The notes beneath the pieces were generated by a model. That model saw only the letters and a program-made list of their open reading frames with translations. It ran no database searches and was not told where the DNA came from. A stretch of 64,000 bases of DNA from Alkalibacter mobilis. Lineage in GTDB: Bacteria > Bacillota > Clostridia > Eubacteriales > Alkalibacteraceae. Positions 10,276 through 20,918 of the stretch are shown piece by piece; position 1 is the stretch's first letter, and the number at the start of each line of letters is the position of its first letter. The DNA lies in the NCBI RefSeq assembly GCF_015594845.1, contig NZ_JADNRK010000008.1, positions 39,485-103,484 on the forward strand, in the 5' to 3' direction. A program made the translations under genes and the position numbers.

Positions 10276-10304
10276 ATCATATCTCATAAAATGGGATTTG
10301 TCAA
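10276..10304 (-). promoter_or_regulatory. sigma-A promoter of the YabE-like gene
   Basis: Minus strand TTGACA, 17-nt spacer, TATGAT. The 5' UTR of about 60 nt contains a short AGGCC/GGCCT hairpin before the AGGAGG site. Confidence 0.75.
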
Positions 10305-10409
10305 ATTTGTTGCCTTTTTGTTACATTTTATTTACATTTTTTATTATACTACCTATTGACATTTTTGTACAGTGTATCGTTTACACCTTTTATTTTCTTC
10401 TTTCGGCGC

Positions 10410-10434
10410 AAAAAAAAAGACAGCATTTGCTGTC
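10410..10434 (-). terminator. terminator after tatD
   Basis: GACAGCAAATGCTGTC hairpin followed by nine T on the minus strand. Confidence 0.88.
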
Positions 10435-10446
10435 CTTGAAAAAAAA

Positions 10447-11217
10447 TCAAAATTTTATATCCCCAAAAAGATTTCTTACATTTCCCTCCACGGCTTCCAT
10501 CAGAGAATCAAAAGAAATCTCTCTTATGTCGGCAACTTTTTCCGCAACGTATTTTACGAAGGACGGTGTATTGGTTCTTCCCCGAAAAGGGACCGGAGTC
10601 AGATACGGACTGTCCGTTTCCACCAGTATTCTGTCTAAAGGCACCTTTGATGCCACCTCAGGCAGTTTTCTCGAATTTTTGAAAGTCACCGGTCCTGAAA
10701 ATGAAATGTAATATCCCAGATCCAGATAATTTTTTGCCATTTCCCAGCTTCCTGAATAACTATGCATAACTCCGGTCACCCTGCCACTGAATTTTTTTAA
10801 TATGTCATACGTATCCTTGTGGGCATCCCGTGAGTGTATTGCTACCGGCATTTCGAGCTTCTCTGCAAGAAGAAGCTGCCTTAAAAACATCTCCTGCTGG
10901 ACTTTTCTTGGGGAATGATCGTAATAATAATCCAATCCTATCTCCCCCACACCGACAACTTTATCTCTTTTGCAACTTTCTTCCAAAAATTTGAAAAATT
11001 CTTCATCTCCGGTTTTGGCATCATGGGGATGCAAACCTGCCGTAGAGTATATTATAGGGTATTTTTCGGAAAGCTTTATGGAATCTTCAATGGACTTTTT
11101 GTCATATGATGAATTTATTATCAGTTTACCTCCCTGCGACATAAATTCATTTATAACATCGTCCAAAATCCCGATGTACCTTTCATCGTCCATATGTGCG
11201 TGAGTATCTATCAACAT
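10447..11217 (-). CDS. tatD: TatD-family metal-dependent DNase
   Basis: TIM-barrel amidohydrolase-like nuclease of 256 residues. Metal ligands appear in MLIDTHAHMDDERY, GEIGLDYYYDHSP, VAIHSRDAH, MHSYSG and ETDSPYLTP. TatD enzymes have 3'-5' exonuclease activity and are implicated in DNA repair. The start ATG is preceded by AAAGGAG. It lies 38 bp after tyrA in the same direction and may be the last gene of the aroF transcript; its own terminator follows. Confidence 0.93.
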   Translation of the reverse strand: MLIDTHAHMDDERYIGILDDVINEFMSQGGKLIINSSYDKKSIEDSIKLSEKYPIIYSTAGLHPHDAKTGDEEFFKFLEESCKRDKVVGVGEIGLDYYYDHSPRKVQQEMFLRQLLLAEKLEMPVAIHSRDAHKDTYDILKKFSGRVTGVMHSYSGSWEMAKNYLDLGYYISFSGPVTFKNSRKLPEVASKVPLDRILVETDSPYLTPVPFRGRTNTPSFVKYVAEKVADIREISFDSLMEAVEGNVRNLFGDIKF

Positions 11218-11255
11218 CTCAAATCTCCTTTACGTTTTATATGGAAGAAACAGGT

Positions 11256-12113
11256 TTATTTCCCCATTTCCATCCTCTTCTTCCCTATTATATCAAAACG
11301 ATCGGTTATTGAAGCATACTCTTCATTTTCTATGGAATCTTTAAAAAATTCGATGCTTTCTTGAAATTTGTCCAGAACTTCGACCAACTTGTCCTTGTTG
11401 GCTAAAAAAAGTTCCGCCCACATACTCGAATTGATCATTGCTATCCTTGTCATGTCCTGAAAACTTCCTCCCTCAAATCGAGTTACCTTGGAATCGTCGC
11501 TTATGTCCACCATGGATGCCGCTATTATATGGCAAAGCTGACTGGTGAAGGCAATTTTTTCATCGTGGGTTTCCGGATCAGTTTCAATGATCTGGCCAAA
11601 TCCCATTTCTTCGATCAACCTTTTTACAAAAATGATATTTTCCTTTTTGTTTTTTTCTGTAAGTGTGAGTATGTAATTTTTACCGGCAAAAATTTTATCC
11701 GACGTAAAAATTTCTCCACTCTTTTCCCTTCCGGCCATGGGATGTCCGGGTATAAAATCCACATCATCCCTTAAAACCGGCAAAATCTCTCTTATTATAT
11801 TTCGTTTTACGCCCACGATATCGGTCAGTATGCTTCCTTTTTTAAACAATTTCATGTTGCTTTTGATGAAATCCACCGCATGGGCAAGGTTGAGGCAAAC
11901 GACCACAAGATCGCACTCGCCTATGACGCTGGAAACATCGGAGCAACCTCTGTCTATTATCATCTGTTTTTCTGCAGCCTGCAAGATCTCTTCATTGATA
12001 TCGTGTCCGTAAACCTTTTTAAAACCAAGGCTCTTGAAACTTTTTGCAAAAGCACTGCCCATGAGACCAATTCCAACGACCAAGACGTTTTTGTTCTTAA
12101 AGTCACTCTCCAT
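11256..12113 (-). CDS. tyrA: prephenate dehydrogenase
   Basis: Tyrosine-branch enzyme oxidising prephenate to 4-hydroxyphenylpyruvate with NAD(P)+. The N-terminal Rossmann motif is VLVVGIGLMGSAFAKSF. The substrate domain has the family signature GHPMAGREKSG and later SQLCHIIAASM. At 285 residues it lacks a C-terminal ACT domain, so feedback control may rest on aroF or on the leader attenuator. The TAA of aroF is directly followed by this ATG, indicating an aroF-tyrA operon. Confidence 0.93.
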   Translation of the reverse strand: MESDFKNKNVLVVGIGLMGSAFAKSFKSLGFKKVYGHDINEEILQAAEKQMIIDRGCSDVSSVIGECDLVVVCLNLAHAVDFIKSNMKLFKKGSILTDIVGVKRNIIREILPVLRDDVDFIPGHPMAGREKSGEIFTSDKIFAGKNYILTLTEKNKKENIIFVKRLIEEMGFGQIIETDPETHDEKIAFTSQLCHIIAASMVDISDDSKVTRFEGGSFQDMTRIAMINSSMWAELFLANKDKLVEVLDKFQESIEFFKDSIENEEYASITDRFDIIGKKRMEMGK

Positions 12114-13130
12114 TTAGCCTATCACCTTTCCCTCAAGCTCTGCATACTTATTCAAAGTTACCATCAACTCTCTGAATTTGTCCGGTTTCAGCGACTGAGC
12201 ACCGTCACAAAGTGCCGTCTCCGGCGAATTGTGAACTTCTATCATGACTCCATCTGCTCCCGCTGCGACTGCTGCCTTTGCCATGGATTCCACCATCCAC
12301 CACATTCCCGTGGAATGACTTGGATCGACTATAATGGGCAAATGACTCTTCTTCTTTATCGCTGGTATGGCACTAAGATCCAAAGTGTTTCTGGTGAAGG
12401 TCTCAAAAGTTCTGATCCCTCTTTCACATAATATTACATTATCGTTGCCTTCCTTCATTATGTATTCGGCAGACATCAACCATTCCTCGATAGTTGCCGA
12501 CATTCCTCTCTTCAACAAAATAGGTTTGTCGCACATTCCCAGCTCTCTCAACATGGCAAAGTTCTGCATGTTTCTGGCTCCCACTTGTATGATATCCACG
12601 TCATCTACGAATGCCTGCAAAAATTCTGTCGACATTAATTCCGAAACGATGGGAAGTCCGGTTTCCTTTCTTGCCAATTTTAGAAGTTCAAGACCGTCGA
12701 GGCCCATTCCTTGAAAGCTGTAAGGCGAAGTCCTGGGTTTAAAAGCTCCTCCCCTTAAAAATGTAGCGCCGGATTCCTTTACGCTTTTTGCCACTTCAAG
12801 GATTTGTTCTTCGCTTTCGATCGAACATGGACCTGCGATGACAGAGAAATTTTTTCCTCCTACTTTCCTACCGTTGACATCGATCACTGAATCTTCAGGG
12901 TGAAAAGTTCGGTTTGCCTTTTTGTACGGCTCCTGCACCCTTAATACCTTGTCAACTATGTCTATGGAGGCAATACTGTCCACATCTATGGATCTTGTGT
13001 CTCCGATCAGCCCCATTATGATATGGTCTACTCCTTTTGAATAGTTGATCTCCATCCCCTTTTGCTTAAGTATCTCCATCAACTTCTCAATTTCTTTTTC
13101 AGGTGCATTTGCTTTTACAACTACGATCAT
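12114..13130 (-). CDS. aroF: 3-deoxy-7-phosphoheptulonate (DAHP) synthase
   Basis: First step of the shikimate pathway: condensation of PEP and erythrose-4-phosphate. It is the AroA I-beta/AroF type: a ferredoxin-like regulatory segment (about 1-70) precedes the TIM barrel with IAGPCSIESEEQ, GGAFKPRTSPYSFQG and VDPSHSTGMW. The extra N-domain in this class usually binds aromatic amino acids or prephenate. It is followed directly by tyrA. A long leader encodes a Tyr/Phe-rich peptide and ends in an intrinsic terminator just before the AGGGAGG site. Confidence 0.96.
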   Translation of the reverse strand: MIVVVKANAPEKEIEKLMEILKQKGMEINYSKGVDHIIMGLIGDTRSIDVDSIASIDIVDKVLRVQEPYKKANRTFHPEDSVIDVNGRKVGGKNFSVIAGPCSIESEEQILEVAKSVKESGATFLRGGAFKPRTSPYSFQGMGLDGLELLKLARKETGLPIVSELMSTEFLQAFVDDVDIIQVGARNMQNFAMLRELGMCDKPILLKRGMSATIEEWLMSAEYIMKEGNDNVILCERGIRTFETFTRNTLDLSAIPAIKKKSHLPIIVDPSHSTGMWWMVESMAKAAVAAGADGVMIEVHNSPETALCDGAQSLKPDKFRELMVTLNKYAELEGKVIG

Positions 13131-13161
13131 TATTATAACCTCCCTTTTTTGATTTTTAATA

Positions 13162-13189
13162 TAAAAAAAGAGACTCTCACCGAGTCTCC
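13162..13189 (-). terminator. attenuator hairpin in the aroF leader
   Basis: Minus strand GAGACTC-GGTGA-GAGTCTC stem followed by seven T, about 30 nt before the aroF start and about 40 nt after the leader-peptide stop codon. Its place between promoter and structural gene makes it an attenuator rather than an operon-end terminator. Confidence 0.8.
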
Positions 13190-13226
13190 TTAAATATACA
13201 TTAATTTACATTTGGGTTCAGAAAGT

Positions 13227-13355
13227 CTACTCCATGACATTTTCACTGCTATTTATTTGTACGCCAAAATAACCGTAGCTATAATAATAGCTAAAGCCAT
13301 AACCGTAAAAATATGCAGTTTCCTGGGATTTTATCCCTTTCACCTGTATGGACAT
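13227..13355 (-). CDS. aromatic-rich leader peptide of the aroF operon (42 aa)
   Basis: A short ORF inside the aroF leader. The ATG at 13353-13355 follows AAAGGGAGTG at good spacing, and TAG is at 13227-13229. Residues 15-30 read YFYGYGFSYYYSYGYF, giving 8 Tyr and 3 Phe codons in 16, far above chance. It sits 20 nt after a predicted transcription start, and an intrinsic terminator lies between it and aroF. This is the layout of ribosome-mediated attenuation as in enterobacterial pheA/his/trp leaders. Stalling at Tyr or Phe codons would favour read-through. I do not recognise it as a described Gram-positive leader. Confidence 0.82.
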   Translation of the reverse strand: MSIQVKGIKSQETAYFYGYGFSYYYSYGYFGVQINSSENVME

Positions 13356-13381
13356 GATTTCACTCCCTTTTGATTTATATC

Positions 13382-13410
13382 ATTATACTTGTATATAAAT
13401 TAAAAGTCAA
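13382..13410 (-). promoter_or_regulatory. sigma-A promoter of the aroF leader transcript
   Basis: Minus strand TTGACT, 17-nt spacer, TATAAT. Predicted start near 13375, leaving a 245-nt leader before aroF. Confidence 0.85.
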
Positions 13411-13463
13411 TTTATCTTTTGACTGTTTATCAAATTTTTATCAAAATCTCCGACCTTGCTCCA

Positions 13464-15080
13464 TCAGGCCTTTCGCTTTTTTATGAAAGCTTTGATAAAA
13501 TCGCTGTTTCCGCTGGTTTTTTTCATCGAATCGATCAGCCTGTCGGCTATGTCTGCAGCGGAATAATTTGAAAACATCTTTCTCACCTCTATGACAAACT
13601 TCATTTCTTCTTCTGTCAGCAGTTTGTCTTCTCTTCTGGTTCCCGATTTGTAAATGTCGATTGCCGGGAAAATTCGTTTTTCGGTCAAACCCCGATCAAG
13701 GTGCAATTCCATGTTTCCGGTACCTTTAAATTCTTCAAAAATCACATCGTCCATTCTGCTTCCCGTATCGATCAGGGCAGTGGCCAGTATCGTTAGACTT
13801 CCACCTTCTTCGATGTTTCTGGCAGCTCCAAAAAATTTCTTTGGAAGATAAAGAGCTTCAGGATCCAATCCACCGGATAAGGTCCTGCCGGAGGGTGGAA
13901 CCACCAGGTTGTTTGCCCGGGCGAATCTGGTAATGCTGTCCATAAGGATGATCACGTCCTTGCCCTGCTCTACAAGCCTTTTACCTCTCTCAAGAACAAT
14001 TTCCGCAGCTTTGATATGATTTGCCGGCAGTTGGTCAAATGTAGAGTATACAACGTCTGCATTGACGGAACGTTGAATATCTGTGACCTCTTCAGGCCTT
14101 TCATCTATGAGCAAAACGATCAATTCCGCTTCGGGATTGTTGACGGTTATGGCATTTGCTATCTCTTTTAGCAGTATGGTTTTTCCCGCCTTGGGAGCTG
14201 CTGCTATCATTCCCCTTTGTCCCTTTCCTACAGGTGCAAAAAGATCTATTATCCTTGTTGAGACAGGCGTGCTTCCCGTTTCCAATTTTAATCTCTCATC
14301 TGGAAATACCGGAACCAGTCTTTCAAAGTTGGGTCTGTTGACCACTTTTTCAGGCACGTCTCCATTTACGGATTCCACATAAAGCAACGCATCGAATTTC
14401 TCCCCTTCATTTGGGGTTCTGATTTTTCCCACTATCTTGTCACCGGTTCTCAACTTGAACCTTCTTATCTGTGAAGGAGACACGTAAATGTCATTTTCTC
14501 CGGAAAGGTAGTTGTTTGTCCTTAGAAAACCGAATCCATCGCTCAATACTTCGAGTATCCCTGTTTGGGGCTTTCCGTACCTGCTCATGTCTTTTTTGTC
14601 CGGATTGGTCATCAAGTCCTCTTCCTCTTTCATTATCTCGCTTGTGCTTCTGCCGTTTACACTCTCCACATACAACATGGCATAATACTTCTCCCCTTCT
14701 CTGGGAGCTCTGACTTTGCCCTTGATCCGATTTCCGGATCTGAGCTTGAATTTTTGTATTTGAGATGCCGATACGTAAACGTATTCTTCAGGAGACTCCA
14801 TGTCATCGTTCTTTAAAAATCCGAATCCCTCCGGCAATATCTGCAACGTCCCCTCCAGATCGAATGCTGCATCCACCGAATCCTTTAGCTTTGAGTACTT
14901 GCCTCCATTGGAGTCACTTCCCCCGTTGTCTCCGGAAATCTGGGTTTCTTCCTTTTTGTCTTCAGACAACATCGCTACAAGCTCGCTCTTCTTTAACTTT
15001 GTAACATTTTTTATACCTTTGTCTTTTGCTGCTTCTCTAAGCTCGCTGACGGTCATGCTATTATAATCTTTGCTGCTCAA
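13464..15080 (-). CDS. rho: transcription termination factor Rho with duplicated RNA-binding domain
   Basis: RNA-dependent hexameric helicase terminating transcription. It has a Rho-N SAP-like domain (about 5-40, [18 protein letters not shown]), a polar linker, then two cold-shock-like primary RNA-binding domains at about 76-143 ([17 protein letters not shown]) and 173-240 ([17 protein letters not shown]), and the RecA-like motor with Walker A APKAGKT and [12 protein letters not shown]. Rho normally has one such RNA-binding domain. I choose TTG at 15078-15080 because GGGGAGG stands eight bases upstream; an upstream ATG lacks a site. Length about 538 residues versus about 420 for E. coli Rho. 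Confidence 0.95.
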   Translation of the reverse strand: MSSKDYNSMTVSELREAAKDKGIKNVTKLKKSELVAMLSEDKKEETQISGDNGGSDSNGGKYSKLKDSVDAAFDLEGTLQILPEGFGFLKNDDMESPEEYVYVSASQIQKFKLRSGNRIKGKVRAPREGEKYYAMLYVESVNGRSTSEIMKEEEDLMTNPDKKDMSRYGKPQTGILEVLSDGFGFLRTNNYLSGENDIYVSPSQIRRFKLRTGDKIVGKIRTPNEGEKFDALLYVESVNGDVPEKVVNRPNFERLVPVFPDERLKLETGSTPVSTRIIDLFAPVGKGQRGMIAAAPKAGKTILLKEIANAITVNNPEAELIVLLIDERPEEVTDIQRSVNADVVYSTFDQLPANHIKAAEIVLERGKRLVEQGKDVIILMDSITRFARANNLVVPPSGRTLSGGLDPEALYLPKKFFGAARNIEEGGSLTILATALIDTGSRMDDVIFEEFKGTGNMELHLDRGLTEKRIFPAIDIYKSGTRREDKLLTEEEMKFVIEVRKMFSNYSAADIADRLIDSMKKTSGNSDFIKAFIKKRKA

Positions 15081-15205
15081 AAAAATACCTCCCCGTATCT
15101 GAATATCAAACAATTGAATTAAGCTCGAATTTAGAAATATAGTAGAATTAAATGATAATGGGAAATGGATGTGAAATTAAAACATTTCTGACATTACTTC
15201 TTAAT

Positions 15206-15233
15206 GATATACCAACCTTTTATTGCCTGTCAA
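15206..15233 (-). promoter_or_regulatory. possible rho promoter
   Basis: Minus strand TTGACA, 16-nt spacer, TATATC. The -10 is imperfect. Confidence 0.45.
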
Positions 15234-15303
15234 CAAAACTCGTGCCCTGTAATTTTATAATCTGTCGTCAGTTATGATTTATGCCCGAACGTAGTAATTT
15301 TAT

Positions 15304-15511
15304 TTATCCACAACTCTCGATAACTTGTGGATACATGCCCTGTTGACAAGTCTTGGGGTAAAAAGATTGTTAAACACAACATAATGTTGCTGATTTCTCA
15401 AATTGCATGTTTTTTTACAGTTATCCACATTCTCCACAATTAATGCACCTTTTATCCACATCCAACTGTGCTTTTGTGGGTAATTTGTGTGTATAACCAT
15501 TTTTATCCACA
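15304..15511. promoter_or_regulatory. DnaA-box cluster between rho and pyrG
   Basis: Within 208 bp there are four exact TTATCCACA boxes on the plus strand (15304-15312, 15421-15429, 15452-15460, 15503-15511) and one TTATACACA on the minus strand (15488-15496). Three one-mismatch copies add to this (15326-15334 minus, 15430-15438 plus, 15475-15483 minus). An AT-rich stretch lies to the left (15120-15300). No protein-coding gene is supported here. The genes on both sides run the same way, so I call it an initiator-binding cluster, not oriC. Confidence 0.8.
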
Positions 15512-15512
15512 G

Positions 15513-15547
15513 AAACGCTAATGATAAGCTGTATATCATTAGCGTTT
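15513..15547 (-). terminator. hairpin after pyrG
   Basis: 13-bp arms (AAACGCTAATGAT / ATCATTAGCGTTT) immediately after the pyrG stop. The T run is short, so termination strength is uncertain. Confidence 0.55.
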
Positions 15548-15554
15548 TAAAATT

Positions 15555-17150
<1,596 letters not shown>

Positions 17151-17240
17151 CTAACCTCCATATTTATTTTTTAACTGTAGCTTTTTTCGTCCTTTATCAT
17201 AAAAAAATATTTTATAACATAAACATTCGCTTGTAAATAC

Positions 17241-18104
17241 CTAACTGGTGATTTTTTTGAATCCTTCTCCTAAAACTTCATAGACATCACCCAAAATGAC
17301 AAATGCGTGAGGATCTATCTCTTTTACAAGATCCTTCATCTGAGATACCTGCGCCCTGTGGACTATGCAGTAAACCACGCTTCTTTCAGAACCGGTGTAG
17401 GCACCTTTTCCGTTGAGAATAGTAGCTCCTCTGTCCAGCTCGGTCATTATGCCCCTGGAAATCTCTTCAGATTTTTCAGATATGATGTAAAAAGCTTTTG
17501 CATAACTGATACCCTCCTGCACCAAATCGATCACCTTCATGGACAAGAACAGGGTCAAAGTTGAATACATTGAAATTTCTATGTCTTTGAACACTATCCC
17601 TGCAAATACGACCACCATGGAATCTATGATCATAAGCCAGGTTCCAATGGAGATCCCTTTAAAAAACTTGTGAAGTATTGAGGCCAATAGATCTGTTCCT
17701 CCGGTGGTCCCCCCAAATTTAAATACAACTCCTATTCCGGCTCCCAATATGACACCACCAAAAACCGAGGCCAGAAATACATCGTGGGTAAAGGGCGGCG
17801 TTCTCATAAACAAGTCGATATTCAACGAGAATAAAATCGTCCCGAAAAAAGTCTTGATCCCAAATCTTCCACCTAAAAGTTTAAAGGCAATATAGAACAA
17901 AGGTATGGTAAAAATCAATGTCATCAAACCCACGGGGTATCCTGTCAAATGATAAAGCACTGTGGCCAAACCACTAAATCCACCTGGCGCGATCTTATTG
18001 GGTACACTGAATGAGTTGAATCCAAATGCCATTATCATTGTGCCCAATGTTATCCCCAAATAGCTTTTTATTTCTGTTTTAATGGGCTTTAGCCGTTCAG
18101 TCAA
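17241..18104 (-). CDS. YitT-family membrane protein
   Basis: Integral membrane protein of the YitT (DUF161 + DUF2179) family, function unknown. About five or six hydrophobic segments cover residues 15-180 (LGITLGTMIMAFGFNSFSV, GLMTLIFTIPLFYIAF, VFGGVILGAGIGVVFKFGG). The Gly-rich GGTTGGTDLLA is typical. The soluble C-terminal DUF2179 domain (about 205-285) is ferredoxin-like. I set the start at TTG 18104, six bases after GAGAGGTG; the GTG at 18113 is itself part of that site. Confidence 0.85.
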   Translation of the reverse strand: MTERLKPIKTEIKSYLGITLGTMIMAFGFNSFSVPNKIAPGGFSGLATVLYHLTGYPVGLMTLIFTIPLFYIAFKLLGGRFGIKTFFGTILFSLNIDLFMRTPPFTHDVFLASVFGGVILGAGIGVVFKFGGTTGGTDLLASILHKFFKGISIGTWLMIIDSMVVVFAGIVFKDIEISMYSTLTLFLSMKVIDLVQEGISYAKAFYIISEKSEEISRGIMTELDRGATILNGKGAYTGSERSVVYCIVHRAQVSQMKDLVKEIDPHAFVILGDVYEVLGEGFKKITS

Positions 18105-18151
18105 ATAGATCACCTCTCAAATTTTGTTTTTCTCCGATTTAACATATCTTT

Positions 18152-19294
18152 TTATAGAGATAATATCTCGTTTCTTTTTATATATATCTTTGGTACCCTT
18201 TCCTTGGTCATGCAAGTGATTTCGTAATTGATGGTCCCCATGATTTCTGCAATTTCTTCAATTGGAACGCCCTCACCGTACAGACACACATCCTGACCTA
18301 CAACAAAACCATCGGATCCTGTTATGTCGATCATTGTCTGATCCATGCATATGGTGCCGACAACAGGATAAAAATCACCGTTTATCCATACTCTGGATCT
18401 GCCGGACAGAAGACGGCTGTATCCGTCTGCATAGCCTACAGGCAGTGTTGCTATAAGCCTGTCTCCATTTGCGATGAATTTTCTTCCGTAACTGACGCTG
18501 TCTCCCGACCCGATGCATTTTATATGGGCAATCTCCGTTACGAATTTTTTTATCGGAAAAATCTCGATATTGTTTTTTTCCACTTCATCAGATGGATACA
18601 TTCCATAAAGTATAATGCCGGGCCTTACCATGTCGTATTTGCTTTTTGGCAAATCCAAAATACCGGCGCTGTTTGCCATATGCTTTATGGGTATGTGCAA
18701 GCCATTGGATTCCAACAATTGAATCAGCTCATCAAATCTTTCCATTTGAAGCATTGAAAAGGACTTGTCCTTAGAATCCGATTCTGCAAAATGGGAAAAT
18801 ATCCCCTCTACTTCAATGTTTTTCAGCGACGCTATCTTCATGACCGATCCTGCGGCCTCTTTGGCCTTAAATCCAATCCTTCCCATGCCCGTATCTATCT
18901 TGATGTGGATTTTTGTCTTTCCCTTTGCCGCTCTGGAAAGTTCTTCGGCAAAATCCAGTTGATAGACCGTTGGAGTTATCTTCCATTCAAGGATCTTCTG
19001 GATATGACTTTTAGGTGTGTAACCCAAAACTAGAATGTCGGTGTCAATAGAATTCTTTCTCAACTCAATTGCTTCGTCGTCTACAGCCACGCCAAATATG
19101 CGGGCTCCGGCTTCCACTAAAGCCTTGCTGCACTCCACCGCTCCATGTCCATATGCGTCGGCCTTTACTACAGGCATCACTTCCACACGGGCCCCTGCGT
19201 GATTTTTGATCCTGTTATAGTTTTCGATCAAAAGATCCAGATTTATTTCACATCTGGTGGGTCGGCAGTTCAATTGTATCTTCTTTGGATCCAC
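18152..19294 (-). CDS. alr: alanine racemase
   Basis: PLP enzyme interconverting L- and D-alanine for peptidoglycan. The cofactor Lys lies in VVKADAYGHG (about residue 44) and the second catalytic base Tyr in SVSYGRKF. The C-terminal barrel region has VGTICMDQTMIDI. The start is GTG, sharing its first G with the TAG stop of mtnN, a one-base overlap implying coupling. Full length at 380 residues. Confidence 0.95.
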   Translation of the reverse strand: MDPKKIQLNCRPTRCEINLDLLIENYNRIKNHAGARVEVMPVVKADAYGHGAVECSKALVEAGARIFGVAVDDEAIELRKNSIDTDILVLGYTPKSHIQKILEWKITPTVYQLDFAEELSRAAKGKTKIHIKIDTGMGRIGFKAKEAAGSVMKIASLKNIEVEGIFSHFAESDSKDKSFSMLQMERFDELIQLLESNGLHIPIKHMANSAGILDLPKSKYDMVRPGIILYGMYPSDEVEKNNIEIFPIKKFVTEIAHIKCIGSGDSVSYGRKFIANGDRLIATLPVGYADGYSRLLSGRSRVWINGDFYPVVGTICMDQTMIDITGSDGFVVGQDVCLYGEGVPIEEIAEIMGTINYEITCMTKERVPKIYIKRNEILSL

Positions 19295-19977
19295 TATATC
19301 TCACCCAACATTCCTTCAATTATGATGCAGGATTTAATTGCCGATTCTTTCATGAATTTTCCATAATCCACTTCTACTTCTTCATTGGCTTTATCTGATA
19401 TTGCCCTGACCACCATGAAAGGGATTTCGTTCAAACTACACACATGGGCTATTGCTCCGCCCTCCATCTCCACACAGTATCCTTTAAATTCCGAATGAAG
19501 AAAATCCTTGGTTTTGCTGTCTCCCACCGCTTGATCTCCCGTCACGATCCTTCCCTTGAATGTTCTAAAAGATTTGCTGGATTTTTCACAGGCCTCCAAA
19601 AGACTTTTGTCGGTTTTGAATACGCTGCACTTTAGACCTGGAACGATTCCTCTGGGATCTCCGAAAATCGATGCATCTATGTCGTGTTGAATCAATTCGG
19701 TGGCAAGGACAATGTCCCCGACATCCAAATCCGGATGTAATGCTCCGGCTACTCCACTATTTATTATGGCCTCAACTTCAAATCTGTCGATCAAAATTTG
19801 GGCACACATGGCTGCATTTACTTTGCCTATTCCAGACTTTACCAATACTATTTGTTTTCCAGCCAGGGTCCCTTCGTAAAAAACCAGGGTGGCTATCTCC
19901 CTGACATCAGCTATAGTCATTTTTTCCTTGAGCATCTGTATTTCTGTCTCCATGGCTCCAATGATTCCGATTCTCAC
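19294..19977 (-). CDS. mtnN: 5'-methylthioadenosine/S-adenosylhomocysteine nucleosidase
   Basis: Hydrolyses MTA and SAH, releasing adenine, in methyl-cycle and autoinducer-2 precursor metabolism. Family marks are IGIIGAMETEIQMLKEKM at the start, INSGVAGALHPDLDVGDIV, the substrate Glu in YCVEMEGGAIAHVC and RAISDKANEE. The GTG at 19975-19977 follows TTGGAGGAATTGCTT and gives the canonical N-terminus; an ATG 13 codons upstream would overlap the AEC gene. It overlaps alr by one base. Confidence 0.93.
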   Translation of the reverse strand: MRIGIIGAMETEIQMLKEKMTIADVREIATLVFYEGTLAGKQIVLVKSGIGKVNAAMCAQILIDRFEVEAIINSGVAGALHPDLDVGDIVLATELIQHDIDASIFGDPRGIVPGLKCSVFKTDKSLLEACEKSSKSFRTFKGRIVTGDQAVGDSKTKDFLHSEFKGYCVEMEGGAIAHVCSLNEIPFMVVRAISDKANEEVEVDYGKFMKESAIKSCIIIEGMLGEI

Positions 19978-19994
19978 AAGCAATTCCTCCAATT

Positions 19995-20918
19995 TTATAT
20001 TATCGTTAGTATCCACACAACAAAAGGTATCGTGATCATGGATAATGTGGTGGTTATAAAAGTGCCTTCAGCTGCAAGTTCTACGTTGTTGTCATAGGAT
20101 TTGGCTATGATGGAACACAAGGCAGCCACAGGCATTGCCATTATGACCACGGGAACTCCCAGTATTATGGGATCCGACACAAAAGGTTTCAATATCATCA
20201 ACAATACCAGTGGTATCAGCAGCAGCCTGAAGAGAGCCACCACATAAAGTTTTCCTTTTAAAAATATGCCCCCAAACGTTACTTCAGACAAAGATGCACC
20301 AATGAATATCATGGACAATGGAGTGGTCATGTCCCCTATCATCGATAAAGGTTGATTTATCATTCCGGGGATCTTTATTGAAAATATAAAAAACATCATG
20401 CCGATGATCGTGGCTATCAAAGCCGGAGATACCAGTTGTCTGGCTTTGAAGGAACCTTTTTCCTTTTGCATTATGTATACCCCAAGTGTAAATACCAATG
20501 CGTTGAAAGGCAGATTGAAGACAGCTCCATAAAATACAGCTTCCTGACCGAATATTGAATTGAGAACGGGAAAGCCCATGAAGGCGGCGTTTGAAAATAT
20601 CATCATAAACTGATAGACGCCTTTGTCCGGACTGCCGGACTCCCCCAAAAGCCTGGGGATCAGAAAAGCAGCCAAAAACTGTATGCTGTACGCCACCAGG
20701 GCAGTACCCAGGATATATCCAAGCCCTGCCAGCCTGTCCCAGGAAAATGTCAGCTGCATTGAAGTCAAAAACATCGCAGGCATCGTAACATGTGTGATGA
20801 ATTTCGGGATATTGTCCGCCATTTCTTTTGTCATTATTCCAATCCGTCTGGAAACAAATCCGGTGATCCCCACAATAAACAATGTGAATATCGCTAAAAA
20901 AACATTATAAAAACTCAT
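19995..20918 (-). CDS. AEC-family (auxin-efflux-carrier-like) transporter
   Basis: Ten-segment membrane carrier of the AEC/BASS-like fold (307 residues), with two inverted halves (FLAIFTLFIVGITGFVSRRIGIM... and LSMIGDMTTPLSMIFIGASL...). Bacterial AEC members such as MleP/MdcF transport malate, malonate or other organic acids. Substrate here is unknown. It precedes mtnN and alr by 17 bp and is probably first in that transcript. The start ATG follows AGGAGAG. Confidence 0.85.
   Translation of the reverse strand: MSFYNVFLAIFTLFIVGITGFVSRRIGIMTKEMADNIPKFITHVTMPAMFLTSMQLTFSWDRLAGLGYILGTALVAYSIQFLAAFLIPRLLGESGSPDKGVYQFMMIFSNAAFMGFPVLNSIFGQEAVFYGAVFNLPFNALVFTLGVYIMQKEKGSFKARQLVSPALIATIIGMMFFIFSIKIPGMINQPLSMIGDMTTPLSMIFIGASLSEVTFGGIFLKGKLYVVALFRLLLIPLVLLMILKPFVSDPIILGVPVVIMAMPVAALCSIIAKSYDNNVELAAEGTFITTTLSMITIPFVVWILTII

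Noticed and set aside
10211..10446. c-di-AMP (ydaO-type) riboswitch before the YabE-like gene
   Set aside because: The leader is only about 60 nt after a good promoter and lacks the conserved blocks of that riboswitch.
15300..15539. 79-codon minus-strand ORF in the DnaA-box region
   Set aside because: It has no ribosome site, has odd composition and is explained by the repeated TTATCCACA boxes.
15120..15550. Chromosomal origin oriC
   Set aside because: The DnaA boxes are origin-like, but dnaA/dnaN are absent and genes on both sides are on the same strand, with no visible switch in coding direction.
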